Shown here: positions 25,136 to 35,617 of the stretch, piece by piece
How the letters are laid out: each line of letters opens with the position of its first letter
Numbering within the stretch: the first letter of the stretch is position 1
Assembly: GCA_020746105.1 (NCBI GenBank)
Contig: CM036617.1
Coordinates: forward strand, 139,279,845-139,343,844
DNA: 64,000 nucleotides
Direction: 5' to 3'
Source: Trogon surrucura
Taxonomy: Eukaryota; Chordata; Aves; Trogoniformes; Trogonidae
Notes under the pieces: generated by a model
Databases searched by the model: none
What the model saw: only the letters and a program-made list of their open reading frames with translations
Told to the model about the DNA's origin: nothing
Program-made: the position numbers and the translations under genes

Positions 25136-26994
25136 TCCCCTTCTGAGTTCAAGAGGAAATGTACCATTTGAATACTGTAATTTTAGAATTGGGATTTTCT
25201 CCTTCCATCCTCAAACATTTTTTAATCTCAAAGGGAGAGAAATGAGCTTCTGCATCTTTGTTTCATATTTTTAGGTTCTGACTTACAGTATTTTAATTGT
25301 TCACCTCCCCTATCACCTCCAAAACAAGATAGGAAAAAAGATAGGAAAAAAAGTTGCCATTTCTTTCCATGAAAAATTCAGATCTCATCTACTCTGTAAG
25401 GTTCTGTGGGGAATCATTGCTTGCCTGTACTTTGGAGGGGAGCTGACCTCTTGCTGTTTATGCAGAGCCTAGAACAAATGGAGTTGAATTTCAGATGGGG
25501 CCACTAAACTCTACCACAGTGCTAGCAGTTATTGCAGAGGAGACTTTCAGAGGCACTAAGGCCTGGTGGGTCAGCTCTCCTGGCAGGTTAATGAAATTGG
25601 TCTAACTTTCATGCTGTGAAATAGGGGTATCATGAGGCTGGAAGGTGATTGAACTGAAAGGTCTCTCAAACTTTTAGTTTAATGCAGTATTATTTGTGGG
25701 AAAACAAGTCTGCTAAAGAGCTGTCATTCCACCCACCTCCCTTCAGGTGATGTGGAAATGCCAGTGCTGTTTATATTCTCTGAGTTGCTGGGGAAGACCT
25801 CCAGAGAATCTAGTTTCTGAAATTGCAAGCAATAACAAAAAGCAAACAGAAAATAACAAGAGGAGATTGATAAGGGCAGTCTGGCTTTGAGAGGAGTAGA
25901 ATGACTGTTTCTGGGATAGAATTATGCAGCTGGCATTTTCATTGCATGTGAGCAGATGTGAAAATACCACCAAATTTTAAAAGAGTGTCTGTGTTGTTCA
26001 ATTATGTGTTTCTGGTCACTGCAGAAACCTGAGTCCCTCCTCTACAGCCTGAGGCCTGGGTCTCTTGGCATTCCTGACACCAAGATTCCTGTCAGCGAAG
26101 ACTGCGGGCTTGATGCCTTGGACTGGTTGGGGGCAGGTGTCACAGACCGTGTGCTTTTAAGTCTGTTGGTGAATGTCACACACGGAAAATATGGGGTTTT
26201 TTTGTTGCTTGGCTCCTTGCTGTCTAGTCAGGTCACTCTTCCTCTAATTGCTGTATTTATCATTAAGCGGATTGGGAACAGGATGGATTTACCTGAACTG
26301 GAGCTTCATCCCAATCAGTCCAGTTTCCAGGAAGAGCAATATAGGTAAAGCTTCTCTAAACACTTGCTTTTGTCACGTCTTTCTGAGACATATGCATGAT
26401 ACTTCTTTTACTCTCAAAAAGATAAGTCAGTATTAAAAATCTTATTTATGAACTCTTTGTGTTACATTCCCTGGGTGCTGGTGGGGTAGATCCGAATCCT
26501 ATTGAGTTAATCTGGAATGCTAAATGCTCAGCAGATTAAAGTTTCCATGGTTGTATGTACTTAATGAATGTATGTCTTTTCCAGTCCATCCAACTTGCCT
26601 TTTAGCTTCATCTGCTTGACATACTGAATTCCAATGAACTGTATTACCACAGAAGCCCCAATATTCCTAAGCCACATCATGAAAAAACAGCAGTACAGAT
26701 TTTTAAGATCAGTTTAAATGTTAGGGGGTTTCTTACTGCTCTTCTCCACACTCCAGTGCTTTCAGTATTAATGTGTTTTTTAAGAGTCTTTTCTACTGTT
26801 TTTAACGGTGTTTACTCTGGATTTCTAACTACTAAAAACCAGCCTTGCAGAATTCTGGGCTTGCCATATGCTGGAGACATCCAGCTTTGTGACAAGAGTT
26901 GTGTACTGTAAGCAAGTTACAATGCAATGCTACGTTTGCTAAAAATCGCAGCAGGAGTGTTATGCATGGTTTGTGACAGTTGTACTATTTATTC

Positions 26995-27044
26995 AAATAA
27001 ATAAATAAATAATGATCACTTGGTTTTGTATTTTTTTTTTTTTC
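26995..27044. repeat. (AAAT)n run and adjacent T tract
   Basis: Four and a half AAAT units occur at 26,995-27,012, followed about 20 bp later by an uninterrupted T tract near 27,031-27,044. The AATAAA matches inside are a by-product of the repeat and I do not treat them as polyadenylation signals. Confidence 0.9.
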
Positions 27045-27645
27045 CTAAATGGGCAAGAATGTGGGAAGAACTTAGGGAAGGTGAGCACCTGGTGTCTTCT
27101 CCGAGGATCGTAGATACATGATGATCTGTGCAGACTTAGAAACTCAGATTTCTGGTCCTGGTACAGTTGATGAGATTGTATGGGCAGACACAAATGAGTG
27201 GCTTCATCAGCCACTTACAGTTTTCTTAATTTATTTTTTTATGTTGCTCAGCTACTGGACTTGATCAAATTGTTTACCTTTTTCCTTCCACAAGAGAAAA
27301 GTAACTGAATTACACTCTCTGATACTGTTAGAAGACTTGGGGCCCAGTTCTTCTGCAGCAGCACAGGAAGGAAGCCTGGCATGCTGAAGACAGTCCTGTA
27401 TGTGTTTACGGAGCACCTGGGAAGCCAGAAGCCCAAGAAATGTGGAGTGACACTGAAAATGCCTTGTGCTTCTCTTTGCTCTGGTATGGAGAGAGCATAG
27501 AGTGCCTCTCCAACAAAGCAAAGTTGTGTGGAAAAGCAGGAAAATGCATTATCAGAACTTGTTGTCGGTGGGAGTGCTATTGGTTCCTTGAATTGTTCTT
27601 CAGTGGCTACTTCTGTGTGAGGGCCGGGTGTGTAGGGTTGGGGGG

Positions 27646-27666
27646 TGTGCGTGTGTGTGTGTGTGC
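27646..27666. repeat. Short (GT)n microsatellite
   Basis: A GTGTGCGTGTGTGTGTGTGT-type tract of about ten dinucleotides, interrupted by a single C near its start. Confidence 0.95.
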
Positions 27667-28920
27667 ATGAGTGCTAATGTATGGAAAGACTCTGAGTGCT
27701 GCCCTACAGAAAACTGGTTACTTCATGCAGTGATGGCAACATCAGTTTTTGGAGGAAAAAAGATGCTTCTCCATCACGTGTGTTTCAGACTTCTCTTTTA
27801 GCACAGAAGCGCTGTATTGTGAATGAAGCTTTCAAGAAAGAAATCCTTTGAGTTGCCAGTTGAAGTAGGGAGAGACCTAGTAGTTACAGATGGCTTTCCC
27901 AGTGTTTAATTCTTTCTGCTCCCTCTGCCTGCTGATACAGAACTGGATTTGTATGAAGTTCCCAATATCATCTCCAACTCTATCTTCCTTTTGTTTGTTA
28001 CTTATTACATTTCAAGGCTGAACTGAACTGTGGCATGCACTTCTGCATAGGTGAGAAGATAAGCTAGGTCTTTACTAATTTGCTGTATTGTTGTGCTTGT
28101 TACCTGCTTAGAAAATAGAGGTAAGTTTGCCCTTTGATTAAGGCTTTTTTGGGTTAAGTTCTCAACTACTAAGAATTCATGGCAACTGGAAATCTCCTTT
28201 CCTTTAGCCTGTTTATCACATGCTATTGGAACTATTGGTTCTTGTATGTGGCAACAACGTAGGAGATGGTCCCTCAACAGCATTAAACCAGACCAGCTTA
28301 ATTAGTGTGGCTGTCTGATGTCTCATTCGAGGATTTCATGGCGGAATGCAGAGTTGCTTTTGCTTTCCGGGGATGTTAATGAATGTAACTGGTACCTGAA
28401 GGAAACGTCCGGGGGAAAGCAGTTGCTATAGGGACCTTTCCCTCTTTAATCAGTGATGGAAAAGGGAAGGAAGAGTAGCAAACACTGCCTGGCGATAACT
28501 GGTCTCAGATCTCAGATGAGCTTTTTGGGCCCTGGTGTGGCTAACCAGCTCTCTAGGACGAATGAGTTAATCTCCCTCTGCCTGGGTTTCTCCTTCTACC
28601 ACATAGGTAGAGTAGTGCTGGTGCACTTTGTAAAGTGCTCAAAGGACTAGGAGGAAAAGGTGTAATGTAGCATGCTGATTTTGTCTGTTGTTGGCTATTT
28701 TATTATTATACACAAAGAAAAAGTGCACTGTGGGCCACCCCAGGGGCAGACCAGCAGACGGTCGTGCCAGGCAGTACCATGGAAGAATGATCGTATGGTA
28801 CTTCAGGAGTTGGGGGTTTGCATGTTTCCTGCATTTGTATTTCTGTTTATTTTAGTCTCCAGCGGGGACCAGACACATAGACAATTAAGTTCCGGATGCA
28901 ACTGTGGTTTCGTTTTTAAG

Positions 28921-29124
28921 AGCAGCCAGTACCGCGCAGCACAACTTCCCTCTCGCGCGCTCCACGTCCTTCGCGCTGCCCCGCATGGGAGCCTGCAGCT
29001 CCGGCACAAAACGTGTCCAGCCTAGGGGTCAGTCCCCTCTCCCCATAAATTTCATTGTGCCTGCTGTGAGAGAAGATCTTGGAAAAGCTTCTGAGCTTCT
29101 GGAGGATTACGGAAGGAGACAATA
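28921..29124 (+). promoter_or_regulatory. CpG cluster plus splice donor: candidate PARVG promoter / first exon
   Basis: Eleven CpG dinucleotides fall within about 100 bp (28,921-29,020), including TCTCGCGCGCTCC, in a region that is otherwise CpG-poor. An ETS-like GGAA core in reverse (AAGTTCCGGAT) lies just upstream near 28,887. About 105 bp downstream is a consensus donor, GTAAGT at 29,125. The ATG-bearing PARVG exon has an acceptor but no promoter features, so a non-coding first exon is expected upstream, and this is the best candidate in the interval. No TATA box is seen. The assignment is inference; a chance CpG patch is possible. Confidence 0.3.
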
Positions 29125-30369
29125 GTAAGTTTGGAAAACAGGACTTTTTTTTTTTTTTTTTAATTGTAAGACTTTCTGTATCCGTGTGGATTTTTCTTGC
29201 TAAGACAACATCTCTTCTGACCTTAATGATCAAAAAGGCTCTTGAAAGATCTGATACTAAACAAGGAAGTAAAAGTACTTTTTAAACTGGAAACACAATG
29301 CATAATATCTTTTTTTTTTTCTTTCTCATTTAGTTTTCAATTCTGGTTTTCTGAAGGCAGAAATATTACTACTAACATTAACATTGCCACTTGGTGTTTG
29401 TTCTCTCCCTTGTATGATCAATTTAGACAATTTTTCCTAGAGAATGTGTTTGAGGTAATGCGAAGTAGGGCTTTTATCTCTTCAAACAGGAAAGAAAACA
29501 GTTGAAACAGTTTGGTAATGTTACTAAGTGCCTTGTGTGTATTCTACAGCTAGTTTGTATGCCAGAGACCACTGGTTGCTCATTAATGCCTTCTGTCATA
29601 TATCAGATATCTGGAAACCAGACTGTGATAATACTCAGGGAGGAAAAGTGAGCTGATCTGACTCACTTAGAAAATTAGTTGTTCTATCGGTAGTTGTGGC
29701 AGTGTGACATTGTGCAGTAGTCTAGCTTCTTGGCCTAAGAAAAATTCACTTGGCTGCCTCGGCAGGTGACAGAGGAGAAATGAATCGGATTGGGAGCCTG
29801 GCGACTTTAAAACAGACAAGCCTGTAATATCTGTGGCATCGTCTCAGTAACAGAGAATGAAGGATCAGATTAGGCCTTTTCATTTGAACAGTTAATAATT
29901 AAACCTCAGTTTTGTTTAAAAATGTCATTATGAAATGCCTCTACAACTGGTATTCAAGCAGTTGTCTCCTACAATGACCTCTTCTCCAAGTACTGATAAA
30001 TAAGGCATGCAGGATGATGGAGGCTGGAAAAACAAGAAATCAGTCACAGCTTTGAACAGCAAATTGGGATGATGGGCTTGCAGGTTGGTTGCAGCAGACA
30101 CGGAAGCTTGAGCGCGAGAACCGTATCCTCCATCCCTTCCTATTTCTCATTAAACTGCTAACCCCGAAGAAGCAGTCCCCACCCAGTCATGTTCCATTTT
30201 ATATTGTTTCTACAGTATGTTATTCTTTGAAAGGCTGCTGTCAAAGATCGAGGCTCACAGAAATGAAAGTTGCCACATGAAGGACTGCTCACGAATGCTA
30301 ATAATTAGTAATGCGCAATGAGTCTATTAACTGCTAAGGAACTGCAGTTCTCAGGCCCTGAAATGGCTG

Positions 30370-30800
30370 TGGGAAATCAACGTAGGTAAATGTGAAGTGA
30401 AACACATGGGGAAAAAAAACAATACTAGCTCTCCAGATAAATGATAGGCTTGGAGCGGCGTGTTGCTATTTAGGAGTAAAGTCTTAGGGGTGTAATAGAT
30501 CCATTAAAGTGTCGGCTCAGCACTCAGCTGTGATTAAAAAAAAAACAAACAGTGTTAGGAATGAGGAGAAGACAAATGAGAGGAACGAAGAACAATGCAG
30601 CGAGCAGTGAGAGGTTGCAGTGCACCTCCCTGAATCTGCAGGTCTTGTTCCAAGTGAGAATTGAGAAAAGGGTGACCAGGGTGATCAAAGGTGCTATGGA
30701 GTGGTTTACCTGTGAAGGATGACTAAGACACAAGCTGTGCTTTCTCCATTTCAGGAAGAGATGACTGTTGGGTGTAGGATAGTAGTACAGTAGTAACAGG
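30370..30800 (+). mobile_element. Degraded ancient CR1/L3-like remnant
   Basis: Translation of the plus strand gives a weak but collinear match to the CR1 ORF2 C-terminus: LGV- near 30,480, then EKRVTRVIKG near 30,663, L-HKLCFLHFRKR near 30,733, aligning to the family's LGV, RVQ-RATKM-KG and [10 protein letters not shown] blocks. Stops and gaps are frequent. This looks far older than the other copies. Borders are approximate and the call rests on eye-alignment only. Confidence 0.4.
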
Positions 30801-31353
30801 GAGATGTGAAGAATGTGGTCTCCTTTGCACTGTGCATAGCGACGAGCTTCGGGGGGTGCTGGCAGGTGGCACGTCAGAGCAAGCAATGGGAGGTGGTGCT
30901 TCACACAGGGTAAAGCTACGCTCTTTGGCTTCTCACTGCTGAGTGGTGGGAGATACATGTACATATTCAAGGGGTAAACGGGAAGCTCATGGCAAGTAAA
31001 TGCAATTAGCAGGACTCCAGTTTCAATTTAGTAAGGCTGAGCTGCAGGCTCTTGAAGTGTTTTAGAAAAGTGTCTGTATATGCTTGCTCTGTTTATGTTT
31101 TGGGTTTTTTTTTTCCCCACTAGGTTTCTGCCTTTGGGTGCTGTAAGATACCAGTCAAGCTATTCTTATGCAGTGTAGGAATTTTAACACTCTGAGTAGG
31201 ATGCAGAGGACTGAGACCCTAGAAGATATTAACTTAGGCTATTGCAAATGCTTAATTTCAGGCCTTTTCTTACAGACTTCCAAATTTTAAAGAGTGGCTT
31301 CTGATGCTTGGGTTCCTTGGCCAGAAAGAGACAAAGATGTGACAGGCGGCACA

Positions 31354-31535
31354 CATAGAATCGTAGAATGGCCTAGGCTGGAAGGGACCTTAGAGATCAT
31401 TTTAATCCAACCTCCCTGTCACGGGCAGGGACGCCTCTCAACTAGATCAGGCAACACATGAGGACCGAACGGGAATCGAACCCGCAACTTTTGGTGTTTC
31501 AGCACCACATTCAACCGAGTGAGCTAAACATCACT
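31354..31535 (-). mobile_element. SINE-like element: tRNA-Ile-like head, CR1-like tail
   Basis: On the minus strand a tRNA-like sequence comes first. An A box (TTAGCTCACTCGG, plus-strand 31,515-31,527) precedes an anticodon-arm-like hairpin (TGGTG-CTGAAA-CACCA) and a B box (GGGTTCGATTCCC, plus-strand 31,471-31,483). Downstream it continues directly into a CR1-type 3' end (GGTCCCTTCCAGCCTAGGCC, then ATTCTACGATTCTATG). Both pol III boxes and the hairpin match the vertebrate tRNA-Ile pattern, but the anticodon loop is one base short, so a functional tRNA is unlikely. This composition is that of CR1-mobilised tRNA-Ile SINEs such as TguSINE1 described from zebra finch. Whether it is that family is not established here. 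Confidence 0.7.
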
Positions 31536-32864
31536 GACATGTGTAAATAGTCAAAAGAAGTAAGAGAGACACAAGACTCAGTATTGCAGCAAAGCTGAGT
31601 TAGTGCACGTTGTGGTTTAAACAAATAATTACAGAAGGCTTATGAGCAGGACTTCCCAAGGCACAACAGCTGCCAGAAACCTAGTTTAAAAGGAAGTTCT
31701 CCGTAGGTTGCTGTGTATTAATTAACTTTTCTCTCCCAGGTGATGTCATCCAGGCAGTCTTATCTCAGATAGTTCAGTTATTCCTCAAGCACTAAATGAC
31801 TCAATTTCTCCTATCTTATTTTACCAAGCACCTTTTTAGATAGAGACAGCCACCATAACAGAACTAGTTGTCTTGTGACCTTTTCCCCTAGTGACTTGCT
31901 AGGGAATTTGTACCTAATTTGTTTTACCATACTGATGTGCAAAAGCATCCAGTCTCTGTTTTCTACCAATATTCTCATCTTGATAATATCCGTGATAAAA
32001 GTAGATGCTCATAATGCACTTTGACTGGAGCATTTTAAAAATATGTGAGAGAGAGCGTGCAGAGCAGCATGATCCTGTTTGGTGTATAAAGGTATAAAGC
32101 AGAGCAATGTCACTTTGGAGATCTTTGGGCAACCGAATCTGCAGCAACTGCCTTGCTCCACTGTGCTTATAGGGTTGGGTCAATCACAGCGCCTCACTTC
32201 AGTCACCTGTAATAACAACTGAGGCTGTCTCTTTGGTAACAGAAGGTAGGTGGTAACTGGAAAAAACAAACCAGGGCTAGACCCTCGTTTAAACACTCTA
32301 GATGGCTCTTTAAAGGTGGCATATCCACTCATTCCATAGGGAGCCTTGAGAGACACGGTTCTAAAATGGGCATTTTGGGTAGACAGAAGGAGTCCTCTCG
32401 TGTGATACTGAAACATGGGCTATATCACCTTCTGTTAAAAAATGAGCAAAAAGAGTCAGTCTCCCCTCTCCTGCAGAGGCCCTGCAGCACTGAACTTCAG
32501 AGAGAAGGGAGAGCATTTCCCACCCACAAACAGGTAGCAGTCCCATTTAGAGAGCAGAGCAGCAGTCCATTCTGCTGGGTACCCTAAGTCCAGGAGCAGC
32601 TGGGATTTGATGATTCAGAGGAGTGTAAATTTAAAGTCTTACTGGTCATCATATTGTTGTCTTCTGTGCTCTGGCTTTCATAGATTTCAGGACTGTTAAG
32701 TAAGATGAGATCTCTTACTCATGCTAGTACAGTTGGTGCTGTGACACAAACCATATGCTTCCATGGTTCCTTCTGTAGTTCCCTTAAGTTGCAGTACATA
32801 ACTGATTTCTTGCACTTAAATCAACATACATTTGGCTTAATAAAGAAGCCATCTTACTTCTTGC

Positions 32865-33793
32865 ATAGCTGAAAGGCTGGGCCCAAAGACTGGTGGTGAA
32901 TGGATTTAAATTGAGTTGACAGCCAGTCATAAGGGGTGTTCCCCAGGTTCAGTATTGGGGCCAATTCTGTTTAATAATCAATGATCTGGAAAAAGGGAGA
33001 GAGTGCACCCTCAGTAAGTTTTCATACAAGAAACTGGGTGTGAGCGTTGATCTGCTTTGAAGGTAGAAAGGCTCTACAGAGAGATCTAGACAGGTTGGAT
33101 TGGTGGACTGAGGACAACCTTATGAGGTTCAACAAGGCCAAGTGCCTGCATTTGGGTCACGAGTGCCAGGTCCTGCACTTGGGACGCAACAACCTCAGGC
33201 AACACTATGGGTTTGAGGATAAGTGTCTGGAAAGTTACCCGATGGAAACGGACCTGGGGGTGTTGATAGACATATGGCTGAATATGAGCCAGCAGTGTGC
33301 CCAGAGGACCAAGAAGGCCAACAGCATCTGGGCCTGTATCAGGAACGATGTTGGCCAGCAGGACCAGGGAGATGATTGTGCCCCTGTACTCAGCACTAGT
33401 GAGGCTACATCTTGAATCCTGTGTTCAGTTTTGGGCCCCTCACTACAAAAAAGACACTGAGGTGCTGCAGTGTGTCCTGAGAAGGGCAACGAAGCTGGTG
33501 AAGGGTTTCGAGAACAAGTCTTACGAGGAGCAGCTGAGGGAACTGGGGAGGTTTAGCCTGGAGAAGAGGAGACTGAAGGGAGATCTTATTGCTCTCTACA
33601 ACTACCTGAAAGGAGATTGTGGTGAGGTGGGGGCTGGTCTCTTTTCCCAACCATCCCTGAAGGTATTTAGAAGATGTGTAGATGTGGTGCTTAGAGACAT
33701 GGTTTAGTGGTGGACTTGGCAGTGTTACGTATGCAGTTGGACTCAATGATCTTAAAAATCTTTTCCAAACTAAACAATTCTGCTACAATGCAG
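32865..33793 (+). mobile_element. CR1 LINE, internally deleted and frameshifted
   Basis: The order follows CR1 ORF2: a decayed reverse transcriptase block B (QG-SVLGP-LFN-like near 32,940-32,975), then [51 protein letters not shown], then in another frame [20 protein letters not shown] and [20 protein letters not shown]. Around 33,650 the frame jumps from GAGLFSQ to [18 protein letters not shown], skipping the TRGN to PREVVESP part, so roughly 150 bp have been lost. The tail (TTGGCAGTGTTACGTATGCA, AATGATCTTAAAAATC) is the second CR1 tail type, as at 7.4 and 43.8 kb. Confidence 0.9.
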
Positions 33794-34946
33794 TTCTTAA
33801 ACAAGACTATTCAGATTCTACTGTCTGTAACTTTTTACTGCTTTGTTGCAAGCTGAAGCATCCTAGTTTTTTCAGTCTTGTGGACTTGACTGAAAAACCT
33901 TTATGCAAACATGAAGATTGCAAAAGCAAGCCCTTAAAACCGAACATTTCCTACCACGTAAGCTGCCTTTAGAGCCTGGCTCTATCTTTTGTGTTGTCTG
34001 TGTTGAGGCAGCATGGCACAGCCTTACATACCCATAGTTAAAAAGTCAGACTCATCTCCGCTTGCACTGTGGTGTGAGTTGCGGCTTCTAAAAGAGTGAG
34101 AGATATCATTGCCAACCTCTTATTTGTGGATAGCTGCTGGTGACAAAGATGAACTTCAGCTGTATGTTTGGTAGGACAGCAGGTATAGATGGCTATGCAG
34201 CCTCTCCACGCAGCTCCGACAGCCCCCTTCCTTTCTCTGATTTCTGCTGTCCTCCAAGATGACTCCTAGCTGAACCTGACCCATAGTTTTGTGTTTGTTG
34301 ACAGTATTTTCACCACTGTATTGTCATTCTACTTTCATTTGAGGACACCTGGGTTGTCAAGGAAAGTTGTTCTTCAATCTGTGTTTAAAATAAAAAAAAG
34401 TTTTTGAGAAACCATGCAACTTAATCTAGCATGAAGATGGGATTGTACACAGAAACATGTAATTTCCGCACAGTTATACTAACTGGTCTAGTAAAGGAAA
34501 TGGCTTATATTTATAAGCTTGTCTCAGTAGTTTAACTACTATATTCTTGATTTAATACTTCTTAAGTATCGGTAATTTTTAAAGGAGATGTCCATTGCTA
34601 CGTAGGAACTGAAAGCTTTTTCATTTCAGTTGAAATAGGATTTTACTAATCTAATTTAGATGAAACAGAATTAGATGCAACGAAGGCAAGTTTTAGTACT
34701 TCAGGGCTTTTTTCCTACATTTTAATGATTAACAGAAAAGGAAGTTCTTTTTAGTATCTTTTTCTTTAAATGTATTTAAGTACATTTTCAGATTTTTTTT
34801 TTAAAAAAGGAATCCACCAGGCATGAAATAGTAAATAGAAAAAAAAACCCCAACCTTTCAGTTTGTTTTGTTCTTAGCACCAATTTTGGTCTTAACATAC
34901 CTGTCCTCATGTTCCTTTTCCCCTGTATTTTTTACCAGTTTACCAG

Positions 34947-35039
34947 GAGTGAAAAAGACAATGGATCCTCACTTTTTAAATGCTTTTACCCAGCCTGCTG
35001 TACTTAATGAATTCCTACCTGATACTGTCATCCCTCAAG
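34947..35039 (+). CDS. PARVG: PARVG first coding exon (start codon at 34,961)
   Basis: ATG at 34,961 has a favourable context (A at -3, G at +4). Coding sequence is 34,961-35,039: MDPHFLNAFTQPAVLNEF and LPDTVIPQ plus one base of a Gly codon; donor GTATGT at 35,040. This M-[D/E]-P-x-F-L start is that of gamma-parvins. The exon has 14 bases of 5' UTR if the acceptor at 34,945-34,946 is used, or 22 if the upstream copy of TTTACCAG (ending 34,938) is used. Confidence 0.9.
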
Positions 35040-35552
35040 GTATGTACTTTATGAACCTGGACAGAAAAATGTCCAAAGAATGACCTGAAGAACCAGTCAG
35101 AAAATGTGCAGTGCAAATGAATCGTGTATTTTTCAGCAGTGGTTCCATGGTTTTTTTTTAAGCGATGAGTAAGCTCTGTGCTTATCATTTGGATGCTGTC
35201 TCTCTAAAGGCAGATCGTGAAGAAGCAACACAAATTCTAGCTGGTTCTTTAACTGGAATTTAAGTTTCACACATAAGGATCTGACCAAGTTTGTTATCCT
35301 CTTTCCAAATCTTACTTATCTGAATTACATTGAAGCATAATTTGCAAGAATAGTCTTAATTGTCTGATACACCATTTTCTTGCTCATAAGGAATCAGTTA
35401 AATCAAAAATTACAGTGTTTGTAGAAGCATGGCAATAGAAATATGACATTAAGTGTTACTGAGTAATATTAAACTGATAGTAGGTTTTATAGCAAGCTTG
35501 GAATCGGTCATATCTGATAATTGTAGTGGATCTTGTTTGCTTCCTTTCATAG
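35040..35552 (+). other. PARVG intron
   Basis: A short intron of about 0.5 kb with no recognisable element. Confidence 0.85.
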
Positions 35553-35617
35553 GTGAGAAGAGGAAACTAATAAAACCGACCTCAAGCAACAATCCCAAAC
35601 TGGAAGAATTAAAACTG
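35553..35617 (+). CDS. PARVG: PARVG coding exon: N-terminal tail into CH1
   Basis: The exon is 65 bp: acceptor TCATAG, donor GTACTG at 35,618. Two bases complete Gly, then EKRKLIKPTSSNNPKLEELK and L. The basic KRK-to-LEEL stretch corresponds to the segment just ahead of CH1 in all parvins. Confidence 0.92.

Larger units (their letters stand above)
23504..34946. other. PARVB-PARVG intergenic / PARVG upstream region
   Basis: No protein-coding exon is supported here. The interval holds a short minus-strand CR1 3' end (25,078-25,135), an AAAT run with a T tract (26,995-27,044), a GT run (27,646-27,666), a CpG cluster with a consensus donor (28,921-29,124), a degraded CR1-like remnant (about 30,370-30,800), a tRNA/CR1 composite SINE-like element (31,354-31,535) and a rearranged CR1 (about 32,865-33,793). 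Non-coding first exon(s) of PARVG should lie in this stretch. Confidence 0.8.

Noticed and set aside
26995-27012. AATAAA motifs as a PARVB distal polyadenylation site
   Set aside because: They arise from an AAAT repeat and lie 3.5 kb beyond the stop; nothing else supports a transcript end here.
31462-31530. Functional tRNA gene on the minus strand
   Set aside because: A and B boxes are good, but the anticodon loop has six bases, no complete acceptor stem is apparent, and the sequence continues into a CR1 tail, so a SINE head is the better reading.
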